Notes: generated by a model not told the origin, from the sequence alone. A DNA stretch of 46,231 nt from Alicyclobacillus sendaiensis NBRC 100866 (GCF_001552675.1 NZ_BCRQ01000016.1:1-46231), one strand, 5' to 3'. Positions 32,604 to 42,267 are shown, numbered from the stretch's first letter. Numbers and translations: made by a program.

Positions 32604-34301
32604 TCACGCCCCGACCAGGCTGCCGGATGCGGAAATTTCCTCTTCCACCGTCGTCGCCTCCTGCACGCGCGCCTCCAGTTCCCGCGCGTGGCGCTCGGCC
32701 TCTTCCTCACTCCATCCGCACGCCGCGGCCATGTATCGAATGACCGCGTCCTGGTTCGCCCGCAGCCAGTCGATGTCGAAGTAGAGCGCGCCCGTGCGGC
32801 GAATGAAGAAGTCAGACGGCGTCACCACCATCTCGTGCCGCAGGCCGTACTCCAGTTCCGCGTAGACGTCCGGCCTCAACCCATGCGCCTCTGCGCGATC
32901 CCGCCCGGACGCAAGCAGGTTATAGACGAGATCGACATTCGTGCCGTACCGGCGCGCAAGCCGCCTCGCGTCCGCCTCCGCCAGGCCGAGCTTCACGCCG
33001 CGCTGCACACGCTCCTCCACAAACGCCGGCATCTTGTCCGATCCGCCAAAATCGCCGCCCGAGTACGGGATCTTGTCCGTCGTGCACGGCCCAAAGCGGC
33101 GCCCCTCTTCGGCGGCCAGCTGGCCCGCGACCATGTCCACGACCTTCTCGGCCATCTTACGATAACCGGTGAGCTTGCCGCCGGCGATGGTCAAGAGGCC
33201 GGACGGCGAGACAAACACCTCGTCCTTGCGCGAGATTTCGGACGGATCCTTGCCCTCCTCGTGGATGAGGGGCCGAACTCCCGCCCAACTGCTCTCGATG
33301 TCCTCCGGCGCGAGCTTGACGCTCGGGAACATGAAGTTGACGCAGTCGATGAGATAGTCGCGGTCCGCCTTCGTCATGCGGGGATGGACGAGATCGCCGT
33401 GGTAATCGGTGTCGGTGGTGCCGATGTAGGTCTTGCCTTCGCGCGGGATGGCGAAAACCATGCGCCCGTCGGGCACGTCGAAGTACACAGAATTGCGAAG
33501 GGGGAACCTTTTCCCGTCCACCACGATGTGGACGCCCTTGGTGTGGTGGAGGGTCTTGCCGGACTTCGATCCGTCCTTCTCGCGGAGCTCATCCACCCAG
33601 GGGCCGGTGGCGTTGACGACCTTCTTCGCCCGGACGGCAAACGTTTCGCCGGTGAAGACATCCTCGACATTGGCCCCTGCCACCCGGCCGCCCTGATAGA
33701 TGAATCCCGTGGCCTTCGCGTAGTTGAGCGCCGCGCCGCCCATCTCAACCGCCTTCTTCAAGATCTCGAGCGTCAGGCGGGCGTCGTCCGTGCGGTACTC
33801 GACGTAATAGCCGGCGCCTTTCAACCCCTCGCGGCGAAGGAGAGGCTCAATGGCGAGCGCCTCGTCGGCGCGAAGCATTTTGCGGCGCTCCGACCGTTTG
33901 ACGCCGGCGAGCTTGTCGTAGATGTAGATGCCCACACTCGTCGCGAGCCAGCCGTACGTCCCACCCTCGATGATGGGCAACAGCATCCACACGGGTGTCG
34001 TGACGTGCGGGCCGTTCTCGTAGACGATGGCGCGCTCCTTCCCGACCTCCGCCACGAGCCCCACCTCAAACTGCTTCAAATACCGCAGGCCGCCGTGCAC
34101 TAGCTTCGTCGACCGGTTGGACGTGCCGGCGGCGAAATCCTGCATCTCGACAAGGGCAGCCTTCATCCCGCGCGCCGTCGCGTCGAGCAGAATCCCCGCC
34201 CCCGTGATGCCGCCGCCGATGATGAGGAGATCAAACGCCTCATTTGCCATCTGCGCTTTGATGGCCGATCTCGCCGACCAGGAAAAACGACCCTCCGCCA
34301 T
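32604..34301 (-). CDS. glpD: Aerobic glycerol-3-phosphate dehydrogenase
   Basis: 565 residues of the FAD-dependent GlpD family, which oxidises glycerol-3-phosphate to dihydroxyacetone phosphate at the membrane and passes electrons to quinone. FAD-binding LLIIGGGITGAGILLDATARG lies near the N-terminus, followed by the conserved FAAGTSNRSTKLVHGGLRYL, NATGPWVDELR, PREGKTYIGTTDTDY and TIAGGKLTGYRKMAE. The ATG at 34301 has AAAGGAGG upstream; the frame stays open further upstream across the leader terminator, which is not coding. Separate promoter and leader from the glpFK-dha unit. It also receives glycerol-3-phosphate from the Ugp/GDPD route. Confidence 0.97.
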   Translation of the reverse strand: MAEGRFSWSARSAIKAQMANEAFDLLIIGGGITGAGILLDATARGMKAALVEMQDFAAGTSNRSTKLVHGGLRYLKQFEVGLVAEVGKERAIVYENGPHVTTPVWMLLPIIEGGTYGWLATSVGIYIYDKLAGVKRSERRKMLRADEALAIEPLLRREGLKGAGYYVEYRTDDARLTLEILKKAVEMGGAALNYAKATGFIYQGGRVAGANVEDVFTGETFAVRAKKVVNATGPWVDELREKDGSKSGKTLHHTKGVHIVVDGKRFPLRNSVYFDVPDGRMVFAIPREGKTYIGTTDTDYHGDLVHPRMTKADRDYLIDCVNFMFPSVKLAPEDIESSWAGVRPLIHEEGKDPSEISRKDEVFVSPSGLLTIAGGKLTGYRKMAEKVVDMVAGQLAAEEGRRFGPCTTDKIPYSGGDFGGSDKMPAFVEERVQRGVKLGLAEADARRLARRYGTNVDLVYNLLASGRDRAEAHGLRPDVYAELEYGLRHEMVVTPSDFFIRRTGALYFDIDWLRANQDAVIRYMAAACGWSEEEAERHARELEARVQEATTVEEEISASGSLVGA

Positions 34302-34329
34302 ATGGTGCGCCTCCTTTACATCCGAACAA

Positions 34330-34383
34330 GAGAAAAAACCACAAACCAAGCGCCTTCTCAGGCACCTGACCTGTGGTTTTCTC
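34330..34383 (-). terminator. Leader terminator/antiterminator of glpD (probable GlpP target)
   Basis: On the minus strand GAGAAAACCACA (34383-34372) pairs with TGTGGTTTTTTCTC (34343-34330), the second arm containing a six-T run, with a small CAGG-TG-CCTG hairpin in the loop. It lies between a TATAAT-like -10 (34425-34420) and the glpD ribosome-binding site. In Bacillus the glpD leader carries such a terminator, which GlpP overrides when glycerol-3-phosphate is present. A GlpP gene is in this window. Confidence 0.8.
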
Positions 34384-34419
34384 ATCATCTCAACCATGTT
34401 TGATGAACTTGTTGCCCCC

Positions 34420-34425
34420 ATTATA
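34420..34425 (-). promoter_or_regulatory. -10 element of the glpD promoter (TATAAT)
   Basis: A perfect TATAAT on the minus strand, about 120 bases before the glpD start. No good -35 is visible at 17-18 bases (GGATCC), so the promoter may need an activator or be weak. Confidence 0.5.
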
Positions 34426-34456
34426 ACGCTGATGGGGGAGGGGGATCCAGAGTCAT

Positions 34457-34541
34457 GAACGCACAGCATCCGCAGTGGGATGAAACTCGTGCGTTCGCAA
34501 TGGACTAAGCCGCGCATATCGGTCTTTCACCAAGTGGTGAA
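34457..34541. repeat. Two palindromes between dhaM and glpD
   Basis: GAACGCAC (34457-34464) and GTGCGTTC (34489-34496) form a large dyad, and TTCACCA-AG-TGGTGAA (34526-34541) is a perfect 16-base palindrome seven bases after the dhaM stop. Neither has a U-run. They may be a transcript end structure and an operator. Confidence 0.4.
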
Positions 34542-34547
34542 CGTAAA

Positions 34548-34946
34548 TCATGTCGCGATCTTCGGTGTCATTCGCGCATTTTGTGCCTGCCGAACCGCTT
34601 CCTCCCATGAAAGACCACTCTGTAGCGCTACGGCTGCTACCACAGCTCCCTCGACTAGAGGAGCATCTACGAGATGTACCCGAGCTTGCGTAGCAGAATC
34701 CAATAGCTCGAGGGCCACCTCCGCGTTTAAAAGCGAGCTACCTAAGTCAAATAGTACAATCACATGGTGCGACTGAGGCACTTCGAAGATCGCTGAGCGA
34801 ATGCTCTCGGCACTCGTGCCCAGTGTCTCGCTCGAGGCCGACGCTACAGCAACCTGCACATTGGGCGCTACCTGATGCAGTAATTCTGCTAATCCCGTAG
34901 AAAGCTTGCCACTATGAGAGACAATCACAATACCTGCGCCGTCCAT
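34548..34946 (-). CDS. dhaM: Dihydroxyacetone kinase phosphotransfer subunit DhaM
   Basis: 132 residues, a single EIIA-mannose-like domain. The phosphoacceptor histidine is His11 (IVIVSHSGKL); GTSAESIRSAI, VIVLFDLGSSLLNAEVALEL and the APLVEGAVVAAV segment are family hallmarks. It accepts phosphate from PTS HPr and rephosphorylates ADP bound to DhaL. It is the short form without fused HPr or enzyme I domains. It overlaps dhaL by 22 bases and ends the glpFK-dhaKLM unit. Confidence 0.95.
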   Translation of the reverse strand: MDGAGIVIVSHSGKLSTGLAELLHQVAPNVQVAVASASSETLGTSAESIRSAIFEVPQSHHVIVLFDLGSSLLNAEVALELLDSATQARVHLVDAPLVEGAVVAAVALQSGLSWEEAVRQAQNARMTPKIAT

Positions 34947-35566
34947 GGGTCCGCCTCCATGCCCTCAACCAGCGTGATGGCAAGACACTCAAACAGTATG
35001 GCACTCGAGACACTTCCCGGGTCACACGTTCCCACACTGCGCTCCCCTAGGTAACTTGCGCGCCCACGGCGAGCCACCAATTGACGAGTGTTTAGCGCTG
35101 CTTGCCTCGCTGCGCGCGATGCCTCCCGCACGCCATGTTCTGTCGGGTCGCTCGATATGCACTCAGTGGCAGGCGCCCAAACGTCCACCATCGTTTTATC
35201 GCCGACATTCGCACCTCCTCGCTGCTGGATGCCGGCGAGGGCTGCGTTCAAGCCATTGGCTAGGTCTTTTATAGATATGTCTTCCATTCCACGCCATGCT
35301 TGCGACATGCGCAGAAAGGCGGTTGCGTATAAGGGCCCGGATGCTCCTCCTACGGTCGATAACAGCCCCATCGAAACCTTGTGAAGGACTTCGCTAGGGG
35401 ACGCTGCCTCCCCCAAGTGTTCACATGCCGCTCGAAATCCGCGCAACATGTTCGTTCCATGATCTCCATCTCCAATCCGGTTGTCGAGTTCGTCCAAAAG
35501 ACCCTGAACTGCAGTAAGCCTGTCTCGATAGCCATATAACCAGGCTCTCACGTGTTCAACATTCAT
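34925..35566 (-). CDS. dhaL: Dihydroxyacetone kinase ADP-binding subunit DhaL
   Basis: 213 residues. The nucleotide/magnesium site DNRIGDGDHGTNM (about residues 28-40) with three aspartates, GGASGPLYATAF and GDKTMVDVW are the conserved DhaL blocks. DhaL keeps ADP/ATP as a tightly bound cofactor and hands phosphate to dihydroxyacetone on DhaK. The ATG at 35566 has GGGGAGCAGG upstream. It starts 13 bases after dhaK. Codon and base usage of dhaKLM are less GC-rich than in surrounding genes. Confidence 0.95.
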   Translation of the reverse strand: MNVEHVRAWLYGYRDRLTAVQGLLDELDNRIGDGDHGTNMLRGFRAACEHLGEAASPSEVLHKVSMGLLSTVGGASGPLYATAFLRMSQAWRGMEDISIKDLANGLNAALAGIQQRGGANVGDKTMVDVWAPATECISSDPTEHGVREASRAARQAALNTRQLVARRGRASYLGERSVGTCDPGSVSSAILFECLAITLVEGMEADPWTAQVL

Positions 35567-35579
35567 AGCCCTGCTCCCC

Positions 35580-36563
35580 CTAGCGCCATGCAGGTGCATG
35601 TGCAGGCGCATCAAGCAACGACTTGAGCTCGGAATCCAATTTCAGCACGGTAACTGAAAAACCCGCCATGTTGAGTGACGTCATGTACTCGCCTACAAGG
35701 GACTTATAAATCTTCACTCCGAGATCATCAAGGCGAGCTGTCGCATATCTAGCGCAGATGGACAGTTCTCCCAGAGGAGTCGCGCCCATGCCGTTAATCA
35801 TTAACGCGACTTCGTCGTTCTCTCCAAGGGATGATTCTTCAACAATTCGACTAATCAGAGTATCCACCAGTTCTGCAAGTGGGGCGATAGGACCTCGTCT
35901 CACACCTGGTTCTCCATGAATACCAATGCCGATCTCGACTTGTCCAGCGGGGAGTTCAAAACTTGATTTCCCAGTCGTCGGTAGCGTGCATGGGGACAGG
36001 GCCAGCCCCATGCTAAACACACGGGCGGCCACCTTATCTGCGATCCGTTTTACTTCCTGCAGCGAATCACCGCGCTGCGCACTGGCGCCTGCTATTTTAT
36101 GGACAAAGACTGTCCCGGCAACGCCCCGTCGACCAATGGTGAATGTGCTGTTCTCAACAGCCACGTCGTCTGCGACAATCACCTTTTCGACAGCAATCCC
36201 TTCGTCCTGCGCCATTTCAGCCGCCATTTCAAAGTTCATGACATCGCCTGTGTAATTCTTGATTACCAAGAGCACTCCGAAACCTTGATTCACCGCTCGA
36301 ATCGCGCTTAGCACCTCGTTAGGTGTAGGCGACGTGAAAATCTGCCCCGCGACAGCCGCGTCCAGCATGCCGTATCCAACGTAACCCGCATGAGCTGGTT
36401 CGTGCCCACTGCCTCCACCCGACACCAAGCCCACCTTGCGGTCGAATTGCGCTCTCACAACAACTTGGGTACCCTGTAGCCGAGCAAGACCTGGATAGCT
36501 TCGAACGAAGCCATCCAGCATATCCGTGACGAACCTGTCCGGATTCGGGTGCAAGACATTCAT
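35580..36563 (-). CDS. dhaK: Dihydroxyacetone kinase substrate-binding subunit DhaK
   Basis: About 327 residues. SGGGSGHEPAHAGYVGYGMLDAAVAG and the IGIGIHGEPG segment, whose histidine (about residue 217) binds dihydroxyacetone covalently, identify DhaK. The two adjacent ATG codons (36566 and 36563) both follow GGGGAGGGG; the second has the better spacing. With DhaL and DhaM it makes dihydroxyacetone phosphate at the expense of phosphoenolpyruvate. No glycerol dehydrogenase gene (which would make dihydroxyacetone from glycerol) is in the window, so external dihydroxyacetone entering through GlpF, or a distant dehydrogenase, may supply it. Confidence 0.95.
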   Translation of the reverse strand: MNVLHPNPDRFVTDMLDGFVRSYPGLARLQGTQVVVRAQFDRKVGLVSGGGSGHEPAHAGYVGYGMLDAAVAGQIFTSPTPNEVLSAIRAVNQGFGVLLVIKNYTGDVMNFEMAAEMAQDEGIAVEKVIVADDVAVENSTFTIGRRGVAGTVFVHKIAGASAQRGDSLQEVKRIADKVAARVFSMGLALSPCTLPTTGKSSFELPAGQVEIGIGIHGEPGVRRGPIAPLAELVDTLISRIVEESSLGENDEVALMINGMGATPLGELSICARYATARLDDLGVKIYKSLVGEYMTSLNMAGFSVTVLKLDSELKSLLDAPAHAPAWR

Positions 36564-36644
36564 CATGAGCCCCTCCCCGCGGAAGACCTACATACGCGAA
36601 TACCGTCCGACAAGTCCACCCCATGTAGGTGAAACGTCACCGAA

Positions 36645-38192
<1,548 letters not shown>

Positions 38193-39029
38193 TCAGGCTT
38201 GTGCTTTCGCAGCAGCGTGAACCGGACCTTCCACTTTAGCCCTGTTGGGGTTGCCCGGCATGAAGGGGCGCAGGACGAAGTTGTATAGGGCGCCTGCCAC
38301 CAAACCGCCGATGATGGGTGCGACAATGGGTACCCACCAGTAGTCATTCGGCCCAGGGAACGCGTTCTGGCCCCAACCAGCAAGCCACCCGAAGAGTCGA
38401 GGGCCAAAGTCGCGTGCAGGATTCAACGCCCACGCCTCAAGTTCACCACCATACCCACCTACCATCGCGACTAGCAGGCCAACCACGAGAGGAGTGAGAT
38501 TCCCGAGCTGCCCGTTAGGATTATAGTTGTCTGAAAACGCAAGGATGAGGAGAACAAGAGCGCCGGTGAGGATAATTTCGTCTATAAATGCGTGACCCGT
38601 GGTGATCCCGACATTCGGGTGCGTGAAGAAAATGCCCGATGTCACGAGTCCGCCCGGACCGCTGCGCGTCGTATGGTGTGCCGCATTAAAAGCGTTGATG
38701 GCCGGAGAGAACAGTGTGTAGGTGAGCGCGGCCCCTAAGAATCCTCCGATGACCTGAGAGACGATAAAACCAGGCACCTTACGCCACGGAAATCCGCCAT
38801 AGATAGCAAAAGCTATGGTCACAGCAGGATTGAGGTGTGCACCAGATATTGAGCCAACAAGGTAACAAGCCATTGTGACTCCGAGACCCCATAAGATACA
38901 TATGCCCCAGTAGTCGCCGGAGAATGCATTATACAAAATGGCCATCGCTGCTACGCTATCACCGACCATCAGCAAAAACATCGTGCCGATGATCTCCGCC
39001 AGGTACTCACCCCAGACTGAGTGTTTCAC
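38193..39029 (-). CDS. glpF: Glycerol facilitator (aquaglyceroporin)
   Basis: 278 residues of the MIP family with six membrane helices and both pore motifs, SGAHLNPAVT and WALNPARDFGPRL. The aspartate after the second NPA-R is typical of glycerol-conducting channels. Lets glycerol, and probably dihydroxyacetone, into the cell for GlpK and DhaK. GTG at 39029 lies next to AAGGAGG. First gene of the glpFK-dhaKLM unit, with a long leader containing a terminator, a perfect dyad, a promoter and a near-cre site. Confidence 0.96.
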   Translation of the reverse strand: MKHSVWGEYLAEIIGTMFLLMVGDSVAAMAILYNAFSGDYWGICILWGLGVTMACYLVGSISGAHLNPAVTIAFAIYGGFPWRKVPGFIVSQVIGGFLGAALTYTLFSPAINAFNAAHHTTRSGPGGLVTSGIFFTHPNVGITTGHAFIDEIILTGALVLLILAFSDNYNPNGQLGNLTPLVVGLLVAMVGGYGGELEAWALNPARDFGPRLFGWLAGWGQNAFPGPNDYWWVPIVAPIIGGLVAGALYNFVLRPFMPGNPNRAKVEGPVHAAAKAQA

Positions 39030-39071
39030 GAGCCTACCTCCTTACAATATTGAAGGTGACAGGGGCTGGCT

Positions 39072-39102
39072 GTTGACATGGCGTCCGGATCACCATGTCA
39101 AC
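39072..39102 (-). promoter_or_regulatory. Perfect 10-base inverted repeat in the glpF leader
   Basis: GTTGACATGG (39072-39081) and CCATGTCAAC (39093-39102) are exact inverted copies separated by 11 bases, between the leader terminator and the glpF ribosome-binding site. There is no U-run. In RNA it forms a stable hairpin ending about 43 bases before the start codon. Function unknown: possibly a GlpP-related or translational element. Confidence 0.6.
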
Positions 39103-39149
39103 TGGCGCTTCGCGCGCAGGCGCCATTTTCCAACCTGAACCGTGCCTCC

Positions 39150-39211
39150 AAAAACAAAGAGACGACTGACAAATGCGTGTGGGCATTCCCACATATCTTT
39201 GCCGCCGTCTC
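39150..39211 (-). terminator. Leader terminator of the glpFK-dhaKLM operon (probable GlpP target)
   Basis: On the minus strand GAGACG (39211-39206) pairs with CGTCTC (39164-39159), followed by TTTGTTTTT. An inner stem TGTGGG-AATG-CCCACA lies in the loop. It is about 30 bases into the transcript and well before glpF, the usual place for the GlpP-controlled attenuator. Confidence 0.7.
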
Positions 39212-39246
39212 CGAATCTCAGAGGCACGATATATGAACTTGCCTTC

Positions 39247-39283
39247 AGTATACCCAGCTCTCAGGACTTTGTAAAGGCTTTCA
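39247..39283 (-). promoter_or_regulatory. glpF promoter overlapped by a near-consensus cre (CcpA) site
   Basis: On the minus strand TTTACA (39275-39270) and TATACT (39252-39247) are spaced by exactly 17 bases. TGAAAGCCTTTACA (39283-39270) overlaps the -35 and differs from the CcpA cre consensus only at the central G, so carbon catabolite repression of glycerol use is likely. Confidence 0.75.
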
Positions 39284-39347
39284 GAAGCCAAGAACAAAAA
39301 TCCCCTCACTGCCCTTACAGCGTCTTTCAGCGTGATTCGCCCCCCAC

Positions 39348-39983
39348 TCACCCGAGCCCCTTGATCAAGATGCTCCCCACCATGTCCGCGGCCCTATCCA
39401 GCCGATCCGCCGCGTTGCTCAGGTGGCGGTACACCTCGCGCATCCGGAAGATGTGGTGCACATCCTGGCTCAAGAATAGCTTCGCGTTCGACTCCCGGTA
39501 CAACTCCTCCATCCGATTCTCCATCTTCTTCGCCCGCACAATCGCCGAATGCACCGCAGGCCCTGGCTTTCCCAGTCCCGCCACCGCCTCCACCAGCGCA
39601 TCCACGCCTTCCTTCAGCGCCTCCGCCATCTCGCCGATCGCCGGCTCAAACGGAATCGCGTACACCAGAAACTCCTGCACCGTCGTGTGCGCATAGTCGA
39701 GGATGTCGTCCAAGCTGCGGGAGAGATCGTAGATGTCCTCCCGATCCATCGGCGTCATGAAACTGCGAATGAGTTCCTCAATCACGTTCCGCCGAATCGC
39801 GTCGCCTTCCCGCTCCAGCGCATGCATCCGCTCCGCGTACCGGCGCAGTTCAGCCTCTCCCGGCTCCTTCTCCACGATCTCGCCAAGCAAATGCACGCCC
39901 CGTTGCGCCTGACGCGCCTGCGCCTCGAGCAGGGCGAAAAACCTCGATTCGTTTGGGCGAAGCCACTGCGCCAGCTTGCTCAT
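39348..39983 (-). CDS. DUF47 family protein, Pit-associated (PhoU-like)
   Basis: 211 residues, almost entirely helical, of the DUF47 (TIGR00153) family, distant relatives of PhoU. Typical features are the ERMHALEREGDAIRRNVIEEL repeat and MTPMDREDIYDLSRSLDDILDYAH, which carries the metal-binding acidic residues. These proteins are encoded with Pit transporters and are thought to control phosphate uptake. The ATG at 39983 has GGGAGGG upstream and overlaps the pit stop by four bases (ATGA), so translation is coupled. Confidence 0.93.
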   Translation of the reverse strand: MSKLAQWLRPNESRFFALLEAQARQAQRGVHLLGEIVEKEPGEAELRRYAERMHALEREGDAIRRNVIEELIRSFMTPMDREDIYDLSRSLDDILDYAHTTVQEFLVYAIPFEPAIGEMAEALKEGVDALVEAVAGLGKPGPAVHSAIVRAKKMENRMEELYRESNAKLFLSQDVHHIFRMREVYRHLSNAADRLDRAADMVGSILIKGLG

Positions 39984-40963
39984 CGGTATCCCTCCCACAC
40001 AAACAGTTGTCCCGTCACACATCCGACTACAAACGCGAGCGGCATGGTCATCAGCCACACGCCTGCCATCTTGCGCACCACGCGCCACCTCACCCGTCGC
40101 GCGTGCGCGCTCGCGCCCACGCCCACGAGCGAGCTGTCCAGCGCCTGCGTCGTGCTCACCGGCCCGCCAAGGCTTGACGCCGCAATGACGACCGCCGCCG
40201 TCGCGAACTCGTTCATCACCGCGTGAATGGGGCGGATGCGAAACACGTGTCCTTGAATCGTCCGGGCCACGCGCCAGCCGCCGGCGAGCAACCCGGCGAG
40301 AAACGCTGCCGTCGAAAAGCCCACCATCCACGGAGCCACGTGGAAGGTCGCGCGATGATGAGTGATGCCCGTCGTGATCGCCAAAAGCCCCAGCGTTTTC
40401 TCCGCATCGTTTGCGCCGTATCCTATGCATACGCACGCAGACGTCGCAATCTCTGACCAAAGGGCGGCACGTCCCGCGCGCGCCGAAACGCGGCCGAGCA
40501 ACGCCCGGGCGACCAGATGGACCAGGTATCCCACCACCCCTGCGATGAGGACGCTCACGACGAGCGACGCGGCCACCGTACCGACACTCGCCCAGCGCAC
40601 GCAGTGGATGCCGAGCATCACGACACCGACTCCGCCCATGGCGCCGACGAGCGCCAATGTGATGCTCGTGGGCAGCCTGGAAGCGTAACATGCGACGAGC
40701 GTGAGCAGTGTCGCGACGAGCGCGGCGGTGACCACGGGCGAACTGAGTGCCGAGATCGGCAAAATGCCGGCTCCGATGGTCTGTGCCACGCGCGTGCCGA
40801 CGAGAAATGGCGCGGCACACATGCCGAAGCTCATCTCCGCGATCACGACCACCACCGGCAACATCCGCGAACTCGCGAGCACCGCGAGCAGATTACCTCC
40901 ATCGTTGAGCCCGGAAAGCGCCGCAAAGAGCGCCACGAGGGCGTAAATCACGAAATGGTTCAT
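39980..40963 (-). CDS. pit: Pit-family inorganic phosphate transporter
   Basis: 327 residues, close to the size of the short Bacillus Pit. Duplicated PiT signatures are present: SGLNDGGNLLAVLASSR near the N-terminus and the GYGANDAEKTLGLLAI and GGPVSTTQALDSSLVGVGAS blocks in the second half. About ten membrane helices. It takes up phosphate with protons or as a metal-phosphate complex, with low affinity. The ATG at 40963 is preceded by GAGGAGGTGGG; the frame is open upstream but without support. A TATAAT on the minus strand near 41017 may be its -10. Confidence 0.93.
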   Translation of the reverse strand: MNHFVIYALVALFAALSGLNDGGNLLAVLASSRMLPVVVVIAEMSFGMCAAPFLVGTRVAQTIGAGILPISALSSPVVTAALVATLLTLVACYASRLPTSITLALVGAMGGVGVVMLGIHCVRWASVGTVAASLVVSVLIAGVVGYLVHLVARALLGRVSARAGRAALWSEIATSACVCIGYGANDAEKTLGLLAITTGITHHRATFHVAPWMVGFSTAAFLAGLLAGGWRVARTIQGHVFRIRPIHAVMNEFATAAVVIAASSLGGPVSTTQALDSSLVGVGASAHARRVRWRVVRKMAGVWLMTMPLAFVVGCVTGQLFVWEGYR

Positions 40964-40974
40964 GGTTAGCCCAC

Positions 40975-41528
40975 CTCCTCGCATCTCATCGCGTGGAGAT
41001 CGGGTAGAAGATATATTATAGATCCGCGAGGCGAGATTGAGAATGGTTCTGCGAATGCGAGGTGGCGGTGGGACGAGGGGCGGATGGGTGGAGAGGGGCG
41101 AAGGAAAGCTGGGAATGCAGCGAGGGAGGCGCGCCGCTCGGCGCGAAGGTAAACCGAGCGGAGGAGCGCGAGCGGGGAGTTCGAGCGAGGGGACTTCTCG
41201 GGCCGTGACGACCGCCGAACAAGGCGCTCGGTGGCGCAGCGAAAGGCCGCAGTACAGGCGATGGCATGTCTGCATGGGAAGGATGCTGGTCGGTATTGGT
41301 CAGGGGCGCGGTGATAGGGGGTTCGAAAGTTCCCGCGAACCGCGAACCTCGATCGATGGCTCAGACCATGGGGGTTCGCGAAATTCGTGGAGGCCGCATC
41401 AGGACTGGATCTTTTGCCACAGGGAGGGTATGATGAAGGAGAGGAGCGCGGCTGTTTCGGACCGGCGTACAAGAGGTTCGCGATTTTGGCCTGGGATCCC
41501 GCGCCAGAAGCGGCATGTAGGGAGTAGG
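40975..41528 (+). other. CRISPR leader region and gene-free stretch
   Basis: About 550 bases without a credible gene. The left half is purine-rich on the plus strand. From about 41320 the sequence repeats TTCGCG-type words (GCGAACCGCGAACC, GGGTTCGCGAAATTCG, AGGTTCGCGATTTTGG), and the final 50 bases run directly into the first repeat. Such TTCGCGA words and a position at the conserved-repeat end are what a CRISPR leader looks like, so transcription of the array probably begins here. No cas gene fragment was recognised. Confidence 0.55.
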
Positions 41529-42152
41529 GTTACTCCGCCGAGATCGTCGGCGGCCCCATTGAAGGCGTCCACGAAGTTAGGTGCATTCGGATCGGGTACA
41601 AAGTTACTCCGCCGAGATCGTCGGCGGCCCCATTGAAGGTTCTACGGCCTGCTTCAGATCGGGATCTTGTGTCTGCAGTTACTCCGCCGAGATCGTCGGC
41701 GGCCCCATTGAAGGCTGCTGTGGCTGTCGGTGTTGCGATAGTTTTGGTGATGTTACTCCGCCGAGATCGTCGGCGGCCCCATTGAAGGCACCACCCATGC
41801 TCCGGACAGTGATATTGGAACCCGTTACTCCGCCGAGATCGTCGGCGGCCCCATTGAAGGAGCGCGAGAATCGCCAGATGGCGAAGTCACTGGTGAATGT
41901 TACTCCGCCGAGATCGTCGGCGGCCCCATTGAAGGCGCATCCTCAAGTAGATAATCATGCTCATCGTGCAAAGTTACTCCGCCGAGATCGTCGGCGGCCC
42001 CATTGAAGGTACTTGGGGATGCTTCGCAGTGGCCGACACTTGTGCGTTACTCCGCCGAGATCGTCGGCGGCCCCATTGAAGGCTTTCCGTGCGCGATCGG
42101 GGAACGTGTTTTTCCCGCGCGTTACTCCGCCGAGATCGTCGGCGGCCCCATC
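41529..42152 (+). CRISPR. CRISPR array, nine repeats and eight spacers, no cas genes in the window
   Basis: A 37-base repeat starts at 41529, 41603, 41678, 41752, 41824, 41899, 41973, 42046 and 42121. It begins GTTACTCCGCCGAG, contains a seven-pair hairpin CCGCCGA-GATCG-TCGGCGG and ends CCCCATTGAAGG. The first eight copies are identical. The ninth matches for 31 bases and then diverges (CATCGATTGATGG), marking the distal end. Spacers are 37, 38, 37, 35, 38, 37, 36 and 38 bases and unrelated to each other. The ATTGAAGG end resembles the ATTGAAAC/G handle of type I and III repeats, and together with the degenerate last copy it gives plus-strand transcription from a leader on the left. The subtype cannot be assigned without cas genes. 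Confidence 0.95.
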
Positions 42153-42267
42153 GATTGATGGAAGGCATCTGGATGTCAAAGTGACCGCGCTCCTCGCTCG
42201 GACCAGCGACAGCTGGTCCTTTTTTCTGCTCACGCTGTCGGAACAGCCCTCTTCAGATGACCATAAC

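Noticed and set aside
34302-34517. N-terminal extension of GlpD upstream of 34301
   Set aside because: This stretch contains the leader terminator and promoter; GlpD homology begins only after the ATG at 34301, which has a strong ribosome-binding site.
41581-42006. Plus-strand frame running through the repeats (translates a repeated SYSAEIVGGPIEG-like unit)
   Set aside because: It is the CRISPR array read in one frame; spacers interrupt it with unrelated sequence and there is no start signal.
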